Part shown: positions 34,925 through 43,590 of the stretch, one piece after another
Numbering within the stretch: position 1 is the first letter of the stretch
Layout of the letters: each line of letters starts with the position of its first letter
Origin: Chloroflexota bacterium
GTDB taxonomy: Bacteria > Chloroflexota > Limnocylindria > Limnocylindrales > CSP1-4
Length of the DNA stretch: 45,769 nt
Assembly (NCBI GenBank): GCA_012026785.1
Contig: VEOW01000026.1
Location: forward strand, 1 to 45,769
Direction of reading: 5' to 3'
The notes under the pieces: generated by a model
What the model was told of the DNA's origin: nothing
What the model saw: the letters and a program-made list of their open reading frames with translations, nothing else
The model's database searches: none
Position numbers and translations under genes: made by a program

Positions 34925-34931
34925 GCGCGCC

Positions 34932-35969
34932 ATGCATGTCGTTCCCGGTTCGCCGACCCCCCATTCCAGGCATCTCCTGTCGATCTCGGACCTCGATCCC
35001 GGTGAGATCGGTGAGGTCCTCGATTCGGCCCTGACGCTCAAGGTCGGGTCGCCGGCCTGGATCGGGCGCGGAGGGCCGCTCGCCCGCAAGCACGTGGCGC
35101 TGCTGTTCGACAAGCCCAGCCTTCGAACCCGGGTGTCGTTCGAAGTCGGGATCGGGCGGCTCGGCGGGACGGTGACGAACCTGTCGGCGAGCGAGATCGG
35201 TCTCGGCAGCCGGGAGTCGTACGCCGACATCGCCCGGACGCTGTCGCGGTACGTCGACGCGATCGTCATTCGAATGCACAGCCACCCGGGCCTCGCGGAG
35301 CTGGCGGGGGCGGCCGAGGTCCCGGTCATCAACGCCCTGACCGAGCTGGAGCATCCCTGCCAGGCGCTGGCCGACCTGCTGACCCTGCGCGAGCACCTCG
35401 GCTCACTGAAGGGCCGCCAGCTGGTCTTCGTCGGCGACGGCAACAACGTCTGCCACTCGCTCCTGCTCGGCGGCGCCGCGGTCGGACTGCACGTCCGCGT
35501 CGCGTCGCCGGCGGGCTACGAGCCGGCTCCCGCGATCGTCGAGGAGGCGACCCGCTTGGCGCGGCGGAGCGGCGCCCGAATCGAGGTCGTGCACGATCCG
35601 GTCGTTGCCGTCGCGGGCGCGGACGCCGTCTACACCGACGTCTGGGCCTCGATGGGCTCGGAGCACGAGGCCGCCGCGCGCCGGCGCGTCTTCGCCCCCT
35701 TCCAGGTCAATTCCGAGCTGCTGGCGGTCGCGCCGGCCGCCCTGGTCATGCACTGCCTGCCCGCCCACCGCGGCGAGGAGATCACCGCCGAGGTCATCGA
35801 CGGCCCCACGAGCGTGGCCTTCGACCAGGCCGAGAACCGGACCTACGCCCAGCAGGCGGTCCTGCTGCACCTCCTCCGCGCGCGCAGCGTCAGCCGCGCA
35901 AGCATGGGCGTCGCCGAGCCAGCGCCGTTGCGTCCCGCCCTCGCCGGGGTGGCCGCCCTGCGACCGTAG
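34932..35969 (+). CDS. argF: Ornithine carbamoyltransferase
   Basis: 345 residues from ATG 34932, chosen because upstream in-frame sequence contains the promoter and operator. The carbamoyl-phosphate loop is KPSLRTRVSFE (SLRT for the usual STRT), with HPCQALADLLT and the C-terminal HCLPAHRGEEIT. It converts ornithine and carbamoyl phosphate to citrulline. First gene of the rightward arginine operon. The last 30 residues are Ala/Pro-rich and unlike the family. Confidence 0.95.
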   Translation: MHVVPGSPTPHSRHLLSISDLDPGEIGEVLDSALTLKVGSPAWIGRGGPLARKHVALLFDKPSLRTRVSFEVGIGRLGGTVTNLSASEIGLGSRESYADIARTLSRYVDAIVIRMHSHPGLAELAGAAEVPVINALTELEHPCQALADLLTLREHLGSLKGRQLVFVGDGNNVCHSLLLGGAAVGLHVRVASPAGYEPAPAIVEEATRLARRSGARIEVVHDPVVAVAGADAVYTDVWASMGSEHEAAARRRVFAPFQVNSELLAVAPAALVMHCLPAHRGEEITAEVIDGPTSVAFDQAENRTYAQQAVLLHLLRARSVSRASMGVAEPAPLRPALAGVAALRP

Positions 35970-35982
35970 CCCGGCGCTCCAG

Positions 35983-37026
35983 GTGGCAGCGCGGGAGATC
36001 AGGGTCGGCATCATCGGCGCCACCGGCTACGGCGGCGGCGAGCTGGTGCGGCTGCTGAGCCGACATCCCTCGGCCCGGCTCGTCGGGCTGCAGTCGCGGG
36101 GCCGCGACGGCGTGCCGATCGCCGCCAGCCACCCACACCTCGCGTCGACCGGACTCGAGATCGGAGCCGGCCTGCCCGACGATCTCGACGCGGTCTTCCT
36201 GGGGCTGCCGCACGGCGTCGCCGCCGAGCTCGTGCCGGAGCTGGCCGAGCGAGGCGTCACGATCATCGATCTTGGGCCGGACTTCCGGCTCCACGATCCC
36301 GCCGACTACCCGCGCTGGTACGGCTTCTCTCATCCCCGCCCCGATCTGCTGGCGGGGGCGGTGTACGCGCTGCCGGAGCTGCATCGCGACGCGCTCGTCG
36401 CCCTTCGTGATGCGTCGGTGCGCATCGCGGCTTCGCCGGGCTGCTACTCGACGGCCGCGATCCTGGCGCTGGCGCCGCTCGCCCGGGCCGGTCTGCTCGA
36501 CGACGTGGTCATCGACGCCAAGAGCGGCGTCTCGGGAGCCGGCCGGGAGCCGAAGCCCGAGATGCAGTTCGGCGAGGTCAACGAGAGCGTCCGGGCATAC
36601 GGGGTCGGCGGCCATCGCCACCTCGCGGAGATGGAGCAGGAGCTGACCGGCGTCGCGCCCGCCAAGCTCGACCCGCTGGACTTCGTGCCCCACCTCATCC
36701 CGATGACCCGCGGCATCCTCGCGACCTGCCACGTCCGGCCAGCCCGGGAGGTCAGCCAGGCGGAGCTCGACGAGCTGTACGGCGACGCCTATTCGAACGA
36801 GCGGTTCGTCGAGGTCGTCGACTCGCCACCGGCGACCAAGCACGTCCTCGGCAGCAACACCTTCCGGGTCCACGTCCACCACGACGCGCGGGGTGGCCGG
36901 GTCCTGGTCCTCGGCGTCCTCGACAACCTCGTCAAGGGGGCCGCCGGTCAGGCGGTCCAGGCCTTCAACGTCCTGTTCGGGCTGCCCGAGGCGACCGGCC
37001 TCGAGCAGCTGCCGCTGGCGCCCTGA
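35983..37026 (+). CDS. argC: N-acetyl-gamma-glutamyl-phosphate reductase
   Basis: 347 residues from GTG 35983. The NADP loop VGIIGATGYGGGELVRLLSRHP and the catalytic cysteine C154 in AASPGCYSTAAILAL are present, as are GHRHLAEMEQEL and GNTFRVHVHHD-type segments. It makes N-acetylglutamate semialdehyde. Gap of 13 bases from argF; no strong ribosome binding site, so coupling to argF translation is likely. Confidence 0.95.
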   Translation: MAAREIRVGIIGATGYGGGELVRLLSRHPSARLVGLQSRGRDGVPIAASHPHLASTGLEIGAGLPDDLDAVFLGLPHGVAAELVPELAERGVTIIDLGPDFRLHDPADYPRWYGFSHPRPDLLAGAVYALPELHRDALVALRDASVRIAASPGCYSTAAILALAPLARAGLLDDVVIDAKSGVSGAGREPKPEMQFGEVNESVRAYGVGGHRHLAEMEQELTGVAPAKLDPLDFVPHLIPMTRGILATCHVRPAREVSQAELDELYGDAYSNERFVEVVDSPPATKHVLGSNTFRVHVHHDARGGRVLVLGVLDNLVKGAAGQAVQAFNVLFGLPEATGLEQLPLAP

Positions 37027-37029
37027 GCG

Positions 37030-38322
37030 ATGTCGACCGAGACGCTCCCGCTGAAGGCGCGGCCGGGCAGGGCATTGCCGGACGTCGATGATCGCCCCCG
37101 GATGCCGCTTGGCTTCCGCGCAGGCGCCGTGGCGGCCGGGATCAAGGCCTCGGGCCGGCGCGACCTCGGCGTCCTCGCGACGACCGGCCAGCCCGCCGCC
37201 GTCGCCGCGACCTTCACGACGAACCGGCTGTCGGCCGCGCCGGTCCGTCTCAGCCAGGCCCACCTCGCGGCGAGCGGCGGCTGGGCGGGCGCCGTCCTCA
37301 CGGCGAGTGGCAGCGCCAACGCGGCGACCGGGCCGGAGGGCGACGCCGATCAGCTCGCCCTGGCCGAGGCCCTTGCCGCGGCGGTCGGCGTTCCCCCGCA
37401 TCAGACGCTGGCACTCGCGACCGGCGTGATCGGTACCCGGCTGCCGGTCGACCGGATTCGGGCGCCGATTGCCGACCTCGTCGCCGCTGGCCTCTCGACT
37501 GGCGACGACGCGCTCGCCGCGCTCGCCGAGCAGCTGTGCACGACCGACACGCACCCGAAGTGGGCCAGCGTCCGCCTCGAGCTGCCCGCGCCCGACGGAT
37601 CGTCACGAACGGTAACCGTGGCCGGTATCGCCAAGGGCGTCGGCATGATCCACCCGCGAATGGCGACGATGCTGGCCCTCGTCCTGACCGACGCCACGGT
37701 CGACCCGCCGACCCTCCACGGGCTCCTCGCGCCGGCCGTGGAACGAACCTGGAACCAGCTGACCGTCGACGGCGACACCAGCACCAACGACACCGTCCTG
37801 CTGCTGGCCTCGGGCGCCGCGGGGACGGTACCGGTCCAGGCCGGGACGGAGGCCGCTGACCGGCTCGGCGCAGCCATCGAAGTGGTGGCCCGGTCGCTGG
37901 CCCGCCAGCAGGCGGCCGACGGCGAGGGCGCCACGACCCTCATCACCTGCCAGGTCAGCGAGGCGCCCGACGATGCCACGGCGCGGGCGGTCGCCCGGGC
38001 CGTCGTCGGCAGCAGCCTCGTCAAGGCCGCCGTCCACGGCCGCGACCCCAACTGGGGCCGGATCGCCGCGGCCGTCGGCAACGCGGAGGTCGGCGGGCAG
38101 CCGGTCCCGATCGACGTCGCGCGCCTGGCCATCGCGATCTGCGGCGTCCCGGTCTTCGAGGGCTGCCCGCTGTCCTTCGATCGCTCGGCCCTGTCGAAGT
38201 TGATGGCCGCCCCGGAGGTCGTCGTGGCCGTCGAGCTCGGGCTCGGGACGGGCTGGGGCGAGGCCTTCGGTTGCGACCTGTCCGAGGGCTACGTCGTCGA
38301 GAACTCCGTGTACACGACATGA
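37030..38322 (+). CDS. argJ: Bifunctional glutamate N-acetyltransferase / ornithine acetyltransferase
   Basis: 430 residues from ATG 37030, three bases after argC. ArgJ cleaves itself before a threonine nucleophile, here T213 in [30 protein letters not shown]-type and [15 protein letters not shown] blocks and the terminal NSVYTT match the family. It recycles the acetyl group from acetylornithine to glutamate. The KGVGMIHP segment before the cleavage site is intact. No argA or argE is needed with it. Confidence 0.95.
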   Translation: MSTETLPLKARPGRALPDVDDRPRMPLGFRAGAVAAGIKASGRRDLGVLATTGQPAAVAATFTTNRLSAAPVRLSQAHLAASGGWAGAVLTASGSANAATGPEGDADQLALAEALAAAVGVPPHQTLALATGVIGTRLPVDRIRAPIADLVAAGLSTGDDALAALAEQLCTTDTHPKWASVRLELPAPDGSSRTVTVAGIAKGVGMIHPRMATMLALVLTDATVDPPTLHGLLAPAVERTWNQLTVDGDTSTNDTVLLLASGAAGTVPVQAGTEAADRLGAAIEVVARSLARQQAADGEGATTLITCQVSEAPDDATARAVARAVVGSSLVKAAVHGRDPNWGRIAAAVGNAEVGGQPVPIDVARLAIAICGVPVFEGCPLSFDRSALSKLMAAPEVVVAVELGLGTGWGEAFGCDLSEGYVVENSVYTT

Positions 38323-39092
38323 CCACCGCCGAGCTCGTCGTCGTCAAGCTCGGGGGCGAGACGTTCGCCGCGCGGCAGGACGCCCTCCACGGCGTGGTCG
38401 AGGCGGCCGCTCGCCATCGGCTCGTCCTGGTCCACGGCGGCGGGAAGCGACTCTCCGCGTGGCTCGAGCGACTGGGCATCGAGACCCGCTTCGAAGGCGG
38501 CCTCCGGGTCACCGACGGCGCGGCGCTCGAGGGCGCGGTCGCGGTCCTCGGCGGCGTCATCAACACCGAGCTCGTCGCCGCCCTGTCGAGCCTCGGCCTG
38601 CCCGCGGTTGGCCTGACCGGCGCCGACGGCGGCCTGATCGTCGCCGAGCGGCTGCCCCACCTCGGCCACGTGGGCCGCGTCGTCGAAGCTCTGCCCCGGG
38701 TCATCGAGGCGCTCGTCGATGGTGGCCTCGTGCCGGTCGTCGCGCCGCTCGGGATCGACGAGACGGGCGCCATCTGCAACGTCAACGCCGACGACGTCGC
38801 CGCCGGCCTGGCGGCCGCGCTCTCGGCGCGCCTCGTGCTCCTGACCGACACCGACGGCGTCCGGTCGGCCGACGGACGGACGGTCGATCGGCTCGACGAG
38901 CCACTGGCCGAGGCGATGATCGAGGGCGGCACCATCTCGGGCGGGATGATCCCCAAGGTCCGAGGGGCGCTGGCGGCACTCCGGGCCGGCAGCCGCGAGG
39001 TGATCATCGCCGAGGGGCGCGACGCCGCCTCGCTGGTTCGAGCCCTGGAAGATCCATCATTCGGTACCCGCTTCGCTCCGAGGACTCGATGA
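38319..39092 (+). CDS. argB: Acetylglutamate kinase
   Basis: 257 residues from ATG 38319, overlapping the argJ stop (ATGA). [25 protein letters not shown] and [17 protein letters not shown] are typical of the amino-acid kinase fold of ArgB, and length is near that of the short E. coli form (no N-terminal helix for arginine-feedback hexamers). It phosphorylates N-acetylglutamate. The lack of the feedback helix suggests control mainly by ArgR. Confidence 0.94.
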   Translation: MTTAELVVVKLGGETFAARQDALHGVVEAAARHRLVLVHGGGKRLSAWLERLGIETRFEGGLRVTDGAALEGAVAVLGGVINTELVAALSSLGLPAVGLTGADGGLIVAERLPHLGHVGRVVEALPRVIEALVDGGLVPVVAPLGIDETGAICNVNADDVAAGLAAALSARLVLLTDTDGVRSADGRTVDRLDEPLAEAMIEGGTISGGMIPKVRGALAALRAGSREVIIAEGRDAASLVRALEDPSFGTRFAPRTR

Positions 39093-39808
39093 CCGGCCCA
39101 TCCCAGCCGTCCGGCGACCTGCCCGACCTGCAGCTGCCCGAGCCCGGCACGCCGCTGGGCGCCGTGAGCGTGCGCGTCAACGCCGAGGCCAACCTCGTGG
39201 AGCTGCTGACGACCCTGCAGGACGCCGGCGCGGAGATCGTCGCCATCAACACCTTCCCGCCGACCCTGGGCGAGCCGGACGTCGTCCGGGTCTTCGACAT
39301 CGAGACCCGCAACTTCGACAGCGCGGCGGCCGCCCGCCTGCTCCGGGGCGTGCCGGGCGGCGCCAAGGCCGAGCCGCGCAAGACCCTCGGCCAGATCTTC
39401 GGCAAGCGGGTCATCGTGATCGGCGGCGGCGCCCAAGTGGCGCAGGTCAACCTCGGCGCGGTCACCGAGGCCGATCGTCACAACCTCCGGGGCGAGCGGA
39501 TCAGCGTCGACACGATCGCGCTCGTCGGCGAGAAGGCGATCGCCGACGCGGTCAGGGCGGTCGCCGACCTGCCGCGGGCCCACATCCTCGTCCTCGCCGG
39601 GTCGCTGATGGGCGGCGAGATCACCAAGGCCGTGCGGGAGGTTCGCGAGGGCGGCATCCCGGTCGTCGCGCTGAACATGGCCGGCACAGTCCCCGACGCC
39701 GCCGACCTCGTCGTCTCGGACCCAGTGCAGGCCGGGACGATGGCGGTCATGGCCATCGCCGACACGGCCCGCTTCTCGATCGAGCGCCAGCGCGGCCGGA
39801 GGTATTGA
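39089..39808 (+). CDS. Conserved ACT-domain protein (DUF5612-like), unknown function, inside arg operon
   Basis: 239 residues from ATG 39089 (ATGA overlap with argB). An N-terminal ACT-like half ([49 protein letters not shown]) is followed by a domain with a strikingly conserved core ([65 protein letters not shown]). It resembles DUF5612 proteins of methanogens and Chloroflexi; I am moderately sure. ACT domains bind amino acids, so a regulatory or enzymatic role in arginine/glutamate metabolism is likely but unproven. Confidence 0.75.
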   Translation: MTGPSQPSGDLPDLQLPEPGTPLGAVSVRVNAEANLVELLTTLQDAGAEIVAINTFPPTLGEPDVVRVFDIETRNFDSAAAARLLRGVPGGAKAEPRKTLGQIFGKRVIVIGGGAQVAQVNLGAVTEADRHNLRGERISVDTIALVGEKAIADAVRAVADLPRAHILVLAGSLMGGEITKAVREVREGGIPVVALNMAGTVPDAADLVVSDPVQAGTMAVMAIADTARFSIERQRGRRY

Positions 39809-39813
39809 GTTCG

Positions 39814-41091
39814 ATGGACCCGCGCGCCGTCGGTCAGCAGTACCTGTCGCCGGTCATGGCCCGCTACTTCGAGCGCAGCTGGAGCCACGGCGAGGGCCAT
39901 CGGCTGTTCGACCTCGACGGTCGCTCGTACCTCGACTTCGCGACCGGGATCGCGACGACGATCCTGGGCCATCGCCATCCCCGGGTGACCGCCGCGATCC
40001 ACGACCAGGTCGATCGAATGGTCCACCTGATGAACGGCATGGGCTACATCGAGCCGGTCTCGCGCCTCGCGGAGCTGCTCGTCGAGACGCTGCCGGGGCC
40101 GCTCGACAGCGTCTTCTTCGGCAACTCCGGGGCCGAGGCGATCGAGGGCGCCCTCAAGCTCGCCCGCCGGGCGACCGGGCGCCCCGGGATCATCGCCTTC
40201 GAGGGCGGCTTCCACGGTCGAACCTACGGCGCCCTCAGCGCGACGAGCTCGAACCCGAACTATCGGAAGGGCCACGGTCCGCTGCTGCCGGACGTCCACA
40301 TCGTGCCCTACCCGCAGGCCTACCGGGCGTTCGACGGGGACGAGGCTTCTGCGACGGCTGCCGCGCTGGCAGCACTGGAGCGGCTGCTCGCCGAGGAGGT
40401 CGCGCGCGACACGGTGGCCGCGATGCTCATCGAACCCGAGCTCGGCGAGGGCGGCTACGTGCCGGCACCGGTCGAGTTCCTGCAGGGCCTACGGGCGATC
40501 TGCGACCGCCACGGCATCCTGCTGATCGCCGACGAGGTCCAGACGGGCTACGGTCGAACCGGTCGGATGTGGGGCTTCGAACACGCGGGCGTCGTGCCCG
40601 ACATCGTGTGCATCGCCAAGGGCATCGCCAACGGCCTGCCGCTCGGGGCGTTCGTGGCCAGCCGCTCACTGCAGGAGCGCTGGGGCGCCGGGGCTCACGG
40701 CTCGACCTTCGGCGGCAACCCCGTCGCCTGCGCGGCCGGTATCGCGGTCCTCGAGACGATCCGCGACGAGGATCTCGTGGCGAACGCGGCCGCCCGGGGC
40801 GAGCAGCTGTGGGCCGGGCTGCACGCGATCGCCGCCGATGAGCCCCGGATCGGTGACGTCCGGGGGCGGGGGCTGATGCTCGGCGTGGAGTTCGTGGTGG
40901 ATCCCGCGACCCGGGAGCCGGACGGCGCCGCGGCCGATCGGGTCATCGCGGCCTGCGCCGCTGCCGGCCTGCTGATCCTGACCTGCGGCCCGGCCCCCGC
41001 CACCGTCCGCTGGCTGCCGCCGCTCGATGTCACTGCCGACGAGATCGACGAGGGCCTCGAGATCTTCCGGACGATGCTCGCCCGAGTCTGA
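39814..41091 (+). CDS. argD: Class III aminotransferase (acetylornithine/4-aminobutyrate type)
   Basis: 425 residues from ATG 39814, eleven bases after GGAGG; a TTG at 39805 that overlaps the preceding stop is an alternative. PLP-fold I signatures: VFFGNSGAEAIEGALKLARRATG, LLIADEVQTGYGRTGRMW and the PLP lysine in CIAKGIANGLPLGAF. The sequence (SYLDFATGIATTILGHRHP, GSTFGGNPVACAA) is nearer to GabT-like transaminases than to E. coli ArgD, but position at the end of argFCJB points to acetylornithine aminotransferase, possibly with broader substrate range. The gene symbol rests on context. Confidence 0.85.
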   Translation: MDPRAVGQQYLSPVMARYFERSWSHGEGHRLFDLDGRSYLDFATGIATTILGHRHPRVTAAIHDQVDRMVHLMNGMGYIEPVSRLAELLVETLPGPLDSVFFGNSGAEAIEGALKLARRATGRPGIIAFEGGFHGRTYGALSATSSNPNYRKGHGPLLPDVHIVPYPQAYRAFDGDEASATAAALAALERLLAEEVARDTVAAMLIEPELGEGGYVPAPVEFLQGLRAICDRHGILLIADEVQTGYGRTGRMWGFEHAGVVPDIVCIAKGIANGLPLGAFVASRSLQERWGAGAHGSTFGGNPVACAAGIAVLETIRDEDLVANAAARGEQLWAGLHAIAADEPRIGDVRGRGLMLGVEFVVDPATREPDGAAADRVIAACAAAGLLILTCGPAPATVRWLPPLDVTADEIDEGLEIFRTMLARV

Positions 41092-41114
41092 GCCCGGCGC
41101 CACCTGCCCGTCGC

Positions 41115-42293
41115 TTAGGCAGCCGTGGCGACACGCTGCTCGTACTCCTCGATGAGTGTGAACAGCTCGTCGGCGGCGAACTGTCGGTCGTAGCCGCCCT
41201 CCGTGATCTGGCGGACGACACCGGTCTCGCTGAGGACCTTCAGTCCATCAAGGGCCCGCTGGTGCGAGGCGCCGATCGCAGCCCGGATCGTGGCGGCCGA
41301 CGTGATCGGTTGAGCCGGAAGCGCGGTGATGATCCGCGCCGCAGCGGAGTCGCGTCGTGGTCGACCGGCCCGCTCGTACCAATCGGCTCCCAGCTTCGCG
41401 ATCTCCGTCGCCAGCTCGGTCGAGACCTGGGATGCTCGCCGGCATGCGCCCGCGAAGGAGGCACACCACTCCGAGACCCGGCCCTCCCGGAAGCCGACGA
41501 GCCCGGTGATGTACTGGCTTGCCCGCGCCGCCAGGACGACTGAAACGGGTGGCACGAAGCGCGGTGCGACGCCGCGCCGCCGAAGCACGACGTGGATGAG
41601 GCAGCGACCCACCCGACCATTGCCGTCGAGGAACGGATGGATGGTCTCGAACTGCGCGTGGGCGATGGCAGCCTGTGCAACCCCTGGGAGGTCGTCACGG
41701 TTGACGAACGCCAGCAGGTCGCCCATCAGGCGTTCGATCTCTTCCTCCGGGGGTGGGATGTAGTGGGCATCGAGGGGTGAGTCGAGGCGACCGCCGATCC
41801 AGTTCTGTTCCCGTCGGTACAAGCCTGGCGTCACGTGGTCTGGCTCTCCAACCATCAGGCTGCGATGGATCGCTCGGATGTCATCGCCGACCAGTGATCG
41901 CTCGGCTTCGCCAAGCGCGATGGCTTCCTCCATGGCGACGACGTTGGCCGCCACCGTCCGGGCCGTTCCACGGGCGGCTCGAGGGTCGATGAGCGCCTTG
42001 GCCAGATTGCGCTGTGACAGCTCGTAGCCCTCGATCCGGGATGACGCTATGGCCTCGGACCGCAGCAACAGGGCTCCGATCGCCTCAAGTCCGGTGACCG
42101 AACGCGAGGCATTGAGCTCGCGGACGGCCTGTTCGGCGGCAGCCACGGCTTCGGCCGCCTCGAACGTGGTCGGCGGGTCGATCGTTTCGATCGGGTCCGG
42201 GATGAAGGCCTGGTAGGTGAACGACGCGCGGGCGCGGCGGCCACCGTGGGCTGCCGGATCACCATCCCACCGACGATCTACGAAGCGAGCCAC
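41115..42293 (-). CDS. Fic-domain protein with built-in inhibitory helix
   Basis: 392 residues from GTG 42293. The Fic motif HPFLDGNGRVGR is complete (219-230), with the inhibitory motif SSRIEG (84-89) on the N-terminal side, which marks class II (self-inhibited) Fic enzymes. They attach AMP (or another nucleotide part) to target proteins. The C-terminus (about 310-390) is a winged-helix region (ARIITALPAQPITSAATIRAAIGASHQRALDGLKVLSETGVVRQI), common in this group. No antitoxin gene is next to it. It sits between the arg and his loci and reads against both argD and yerC. Confidence 0.92.
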   Translation of the reverse strand: MARFVDRRWDGDPAAHGGRRARASFTYQAFIPDPIETIDPPTTFEAAEAVAAAEQAVRELNASRSVTGLEAIGALLLRSEAIASSRIEGYELSQRNLAKALIDPRAARGTARTVAANVVAMEEAIALGEAERSLVGDDIRAIHRSLMVGEPDHVTPGLYRREQNWIGGRLDSPLDAHYIPPPEEEIERLMGDLLAFVNRDDLPGVAQAAIAHAQFETIHPFLDGNGRVGRCLIHVVLRRRGVAPRFVPPVSVVLAARASQYITGLVGFREGRVSEWCASFAGACRRASQVSTELATEIAKLGADWYERAGRPRRDSAAARIITALPAQPITSAATIRAAIGASHQRALDGLKVLSETGVVRQITEGGYDRQFAADELFTLIEEYEQRVATAA

Positions 42294-42414
42294 GGCGCGG
42301 TCTCTATCCGTTCAATCGTGGCCACGACTTTGAACACTTAATGGAGTCTGCGGGCGTAGCTGTTCAATGTCAACCAGTCGATCGGACGCTTCGTCGGCGG
42401 GTGTCGGTTGCGCG

Positions 42415-43152
42415 TCAAGCCGAGCCGAGGCGGCGCCGCGCCTCTTCGATGTCCACCCGTCCTTCATACAGCGCCCGCCCGACGATGGCTCCGGCGCAGC
42501 CGAGATTCCGGACCCGCTCGAGGTCCTCGATCGATCGGATGCCGCCGCTGGCGATGATCTGACCGGCATTGAGGCCGACGAGCTCCCCGAGCAGGTCCAG
42601 GTCCGGGCCATCCAGCGTCCCGTCTCGGTCGATCGCGGTGACCTCGAAGATCGAGACACCGGCGGCGGCGAGCCGGCGAATGGCGTCGGCCGCCTCGATG
42701 CCGCCGGTCCCGGGACGCCAGGCCTCGCCGACCGCCTGCCCCTGCCGCACGTCGATCGCGACGGGCAGGGCAGCAGCGCCATGCTCCTTCACGATCGTCG
42801 CAGCGAGGCCAGGATCTCGAAGCGCGGCCGTGCCGAGGACGACACGGGTGAGACCTGTCGCCAGCAGCCTCGTCACGGTCGCCGCGTCGCGGATCCCGCC
42901 GCCGACCTCGATCGACGCTTTGTCGCCGCAGACGCGAACGATGCGCGCGATCACCTCCCCGTGAACGGGCTCGCCTGCCTGCGCACCTTCGAGGTCGACG
43001 ACGTGTAGCCATCGGGCCCCCCGTTCGACCAGGTCCTCGGCCGTCTCGACGGGGTCCGTTCCGACGACATTCGCCGTCTCGAAGGCGCCACGCCGCAGCC
43101 TCACGACCTGGCCGCCCCGCAGATCGATGGCCGCCAGGACTTCGAACCCCAT
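42415..43152 (-). CDS. hisA: ProFAR isomerase (HisA)
   Basis: 245 residues from ATG 43152, with GGAGGG five bases upstream. LAAIDLRGGQVVRL and the barrel repeats with catalytic aspartates (AIDL near residue 9, EVTAIDRDGTLDG in the second half), phosphate sites EVGGGIRD and IASGGIRSIEDL are present. It isomerises the fourth intermediate of histidine synthesis. It is transcribed away from yerC-hisG-hisD. Whether it also has TrpF activity, as PriA does in actinobacteria, is not decidable here. Confidence 0.93.
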   Translation of the reverse strand: MGFEVLAAIDLRGGQVVRLRRGAFETANVVGTDPVETAEDLVERGARWLHVVDLEGAQAGEPVHGEVIARIVRVCGDKASIEVGGGIRDAATVTRLLATGLTRVVLGTAALRDPGLAATIVKEHGAAALPVAIDVRQGQAVGEAWRPGTGGIEAADAIRRLAAAGVSIFEVTAIDRDGTLDGPDLDLLGELVGLNAGQIIASGGIRSIEDLERVRNLGCAGAIVGRALYEGRVDIEEARRRLGSA

Positions 43153-43187
43153 TTGCCCTCCAGGTCGCTCCGTCCACCGGTCGCTTT

Positions 43188-43221
43188 AGCGTGCTAGCAC
43201 ATTATCATGCTATCGTGTTAG
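43188..43221. promoter_or_regulatory. Divergent hisA / yerC-hisGD control region with palindromes
   Basis: Within the 108-base gap between hisA and yerC, GTGCTAGCAC (43191-43200) is a perfect palindrome, and CTAGCAC (43194-43200) with GTGTTAG (43215-43221) forms a larger inverted pair (6 of 7) around an AT-rich centre (ATTATCATGCTATC). The AT-rich core in GC-rich DNA suggests promoter elements for both sides, overlapped by an operator for the TrpR-like YerC protein. Confidence 0.55.
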
Positions 43222-43260
43222 TCTGCTGCGAGCGCGAGAGGTGGGAACGGGAGGTTGAAC

Positions 43261-43590
43261 GTGGAACGAGACAGCTGGCGAACGCCCGAGACCGAGGCCC
43301 TGTTTGCTGCCGTCCTGCGCCTCGAAACGACCGACGAGGCCGCGCGCTTCTTCCGCGACCTCTGCACGCTCCGCGAGCTCCACGATCTCGCCAACCGCTG
43401 GCAGGTCGCCCGGCTGCTCGACGAGGGCCTCCACTACGCCGAGATCGCCGAGCGAACCGGCGCGAGCACCGCGACGATCACGCGGATCGCGACCTGGCTG
43501 CGTCACGGCGAGGGCGGCTACCGCCTGTTGCTGGACCGGACGCGCGCAAACGGCAGCACGGTCGAGTATCCGGTCGGGCGCGAGCAATGA
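43261..43590 (+). CDS. YerC/YecD-family TrpR-related regulator
   Basis: 109 residues from GTG 43261 (GGGAGG six bases upstream; a TTG at 43255 would add two). RLETTDEAARFFRDLCTLRELHDLANRWQVARLLDEGLHYAEIAERTGASTATITRIATWL is the TrpR-superfamily helix-turn-helix that identifies YerC proteins. Placement directly before hisG and beside the palindromes suggests it is the histidine-operon repressor, as proposed for this family; the corepressor is not proven. hisG starts in its stop codon (ATGA). Confidence 0.9.
   Translation: MERDSWRTPETEALFAAVLRLETTDEAARFFRDLCTLRELHDLANRWQVARLLDEGLHYAEIAERTGASTATITRIATWLRHGEGGYRLLLDRTRANGSTVEYPVGREQ

Noticed and set aside
35890-37554. 554-codon minus-strand frame opposite argC/argJ
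   Set aside because: Shadow frame with biased composition; argC and argJ are unambiguous.
38021-39583. 520-codon minus-strand frame opposite argB and the ACT protein
   Set aside because: Shadow frame, rich in Arg/Ser/Pro; no motif.
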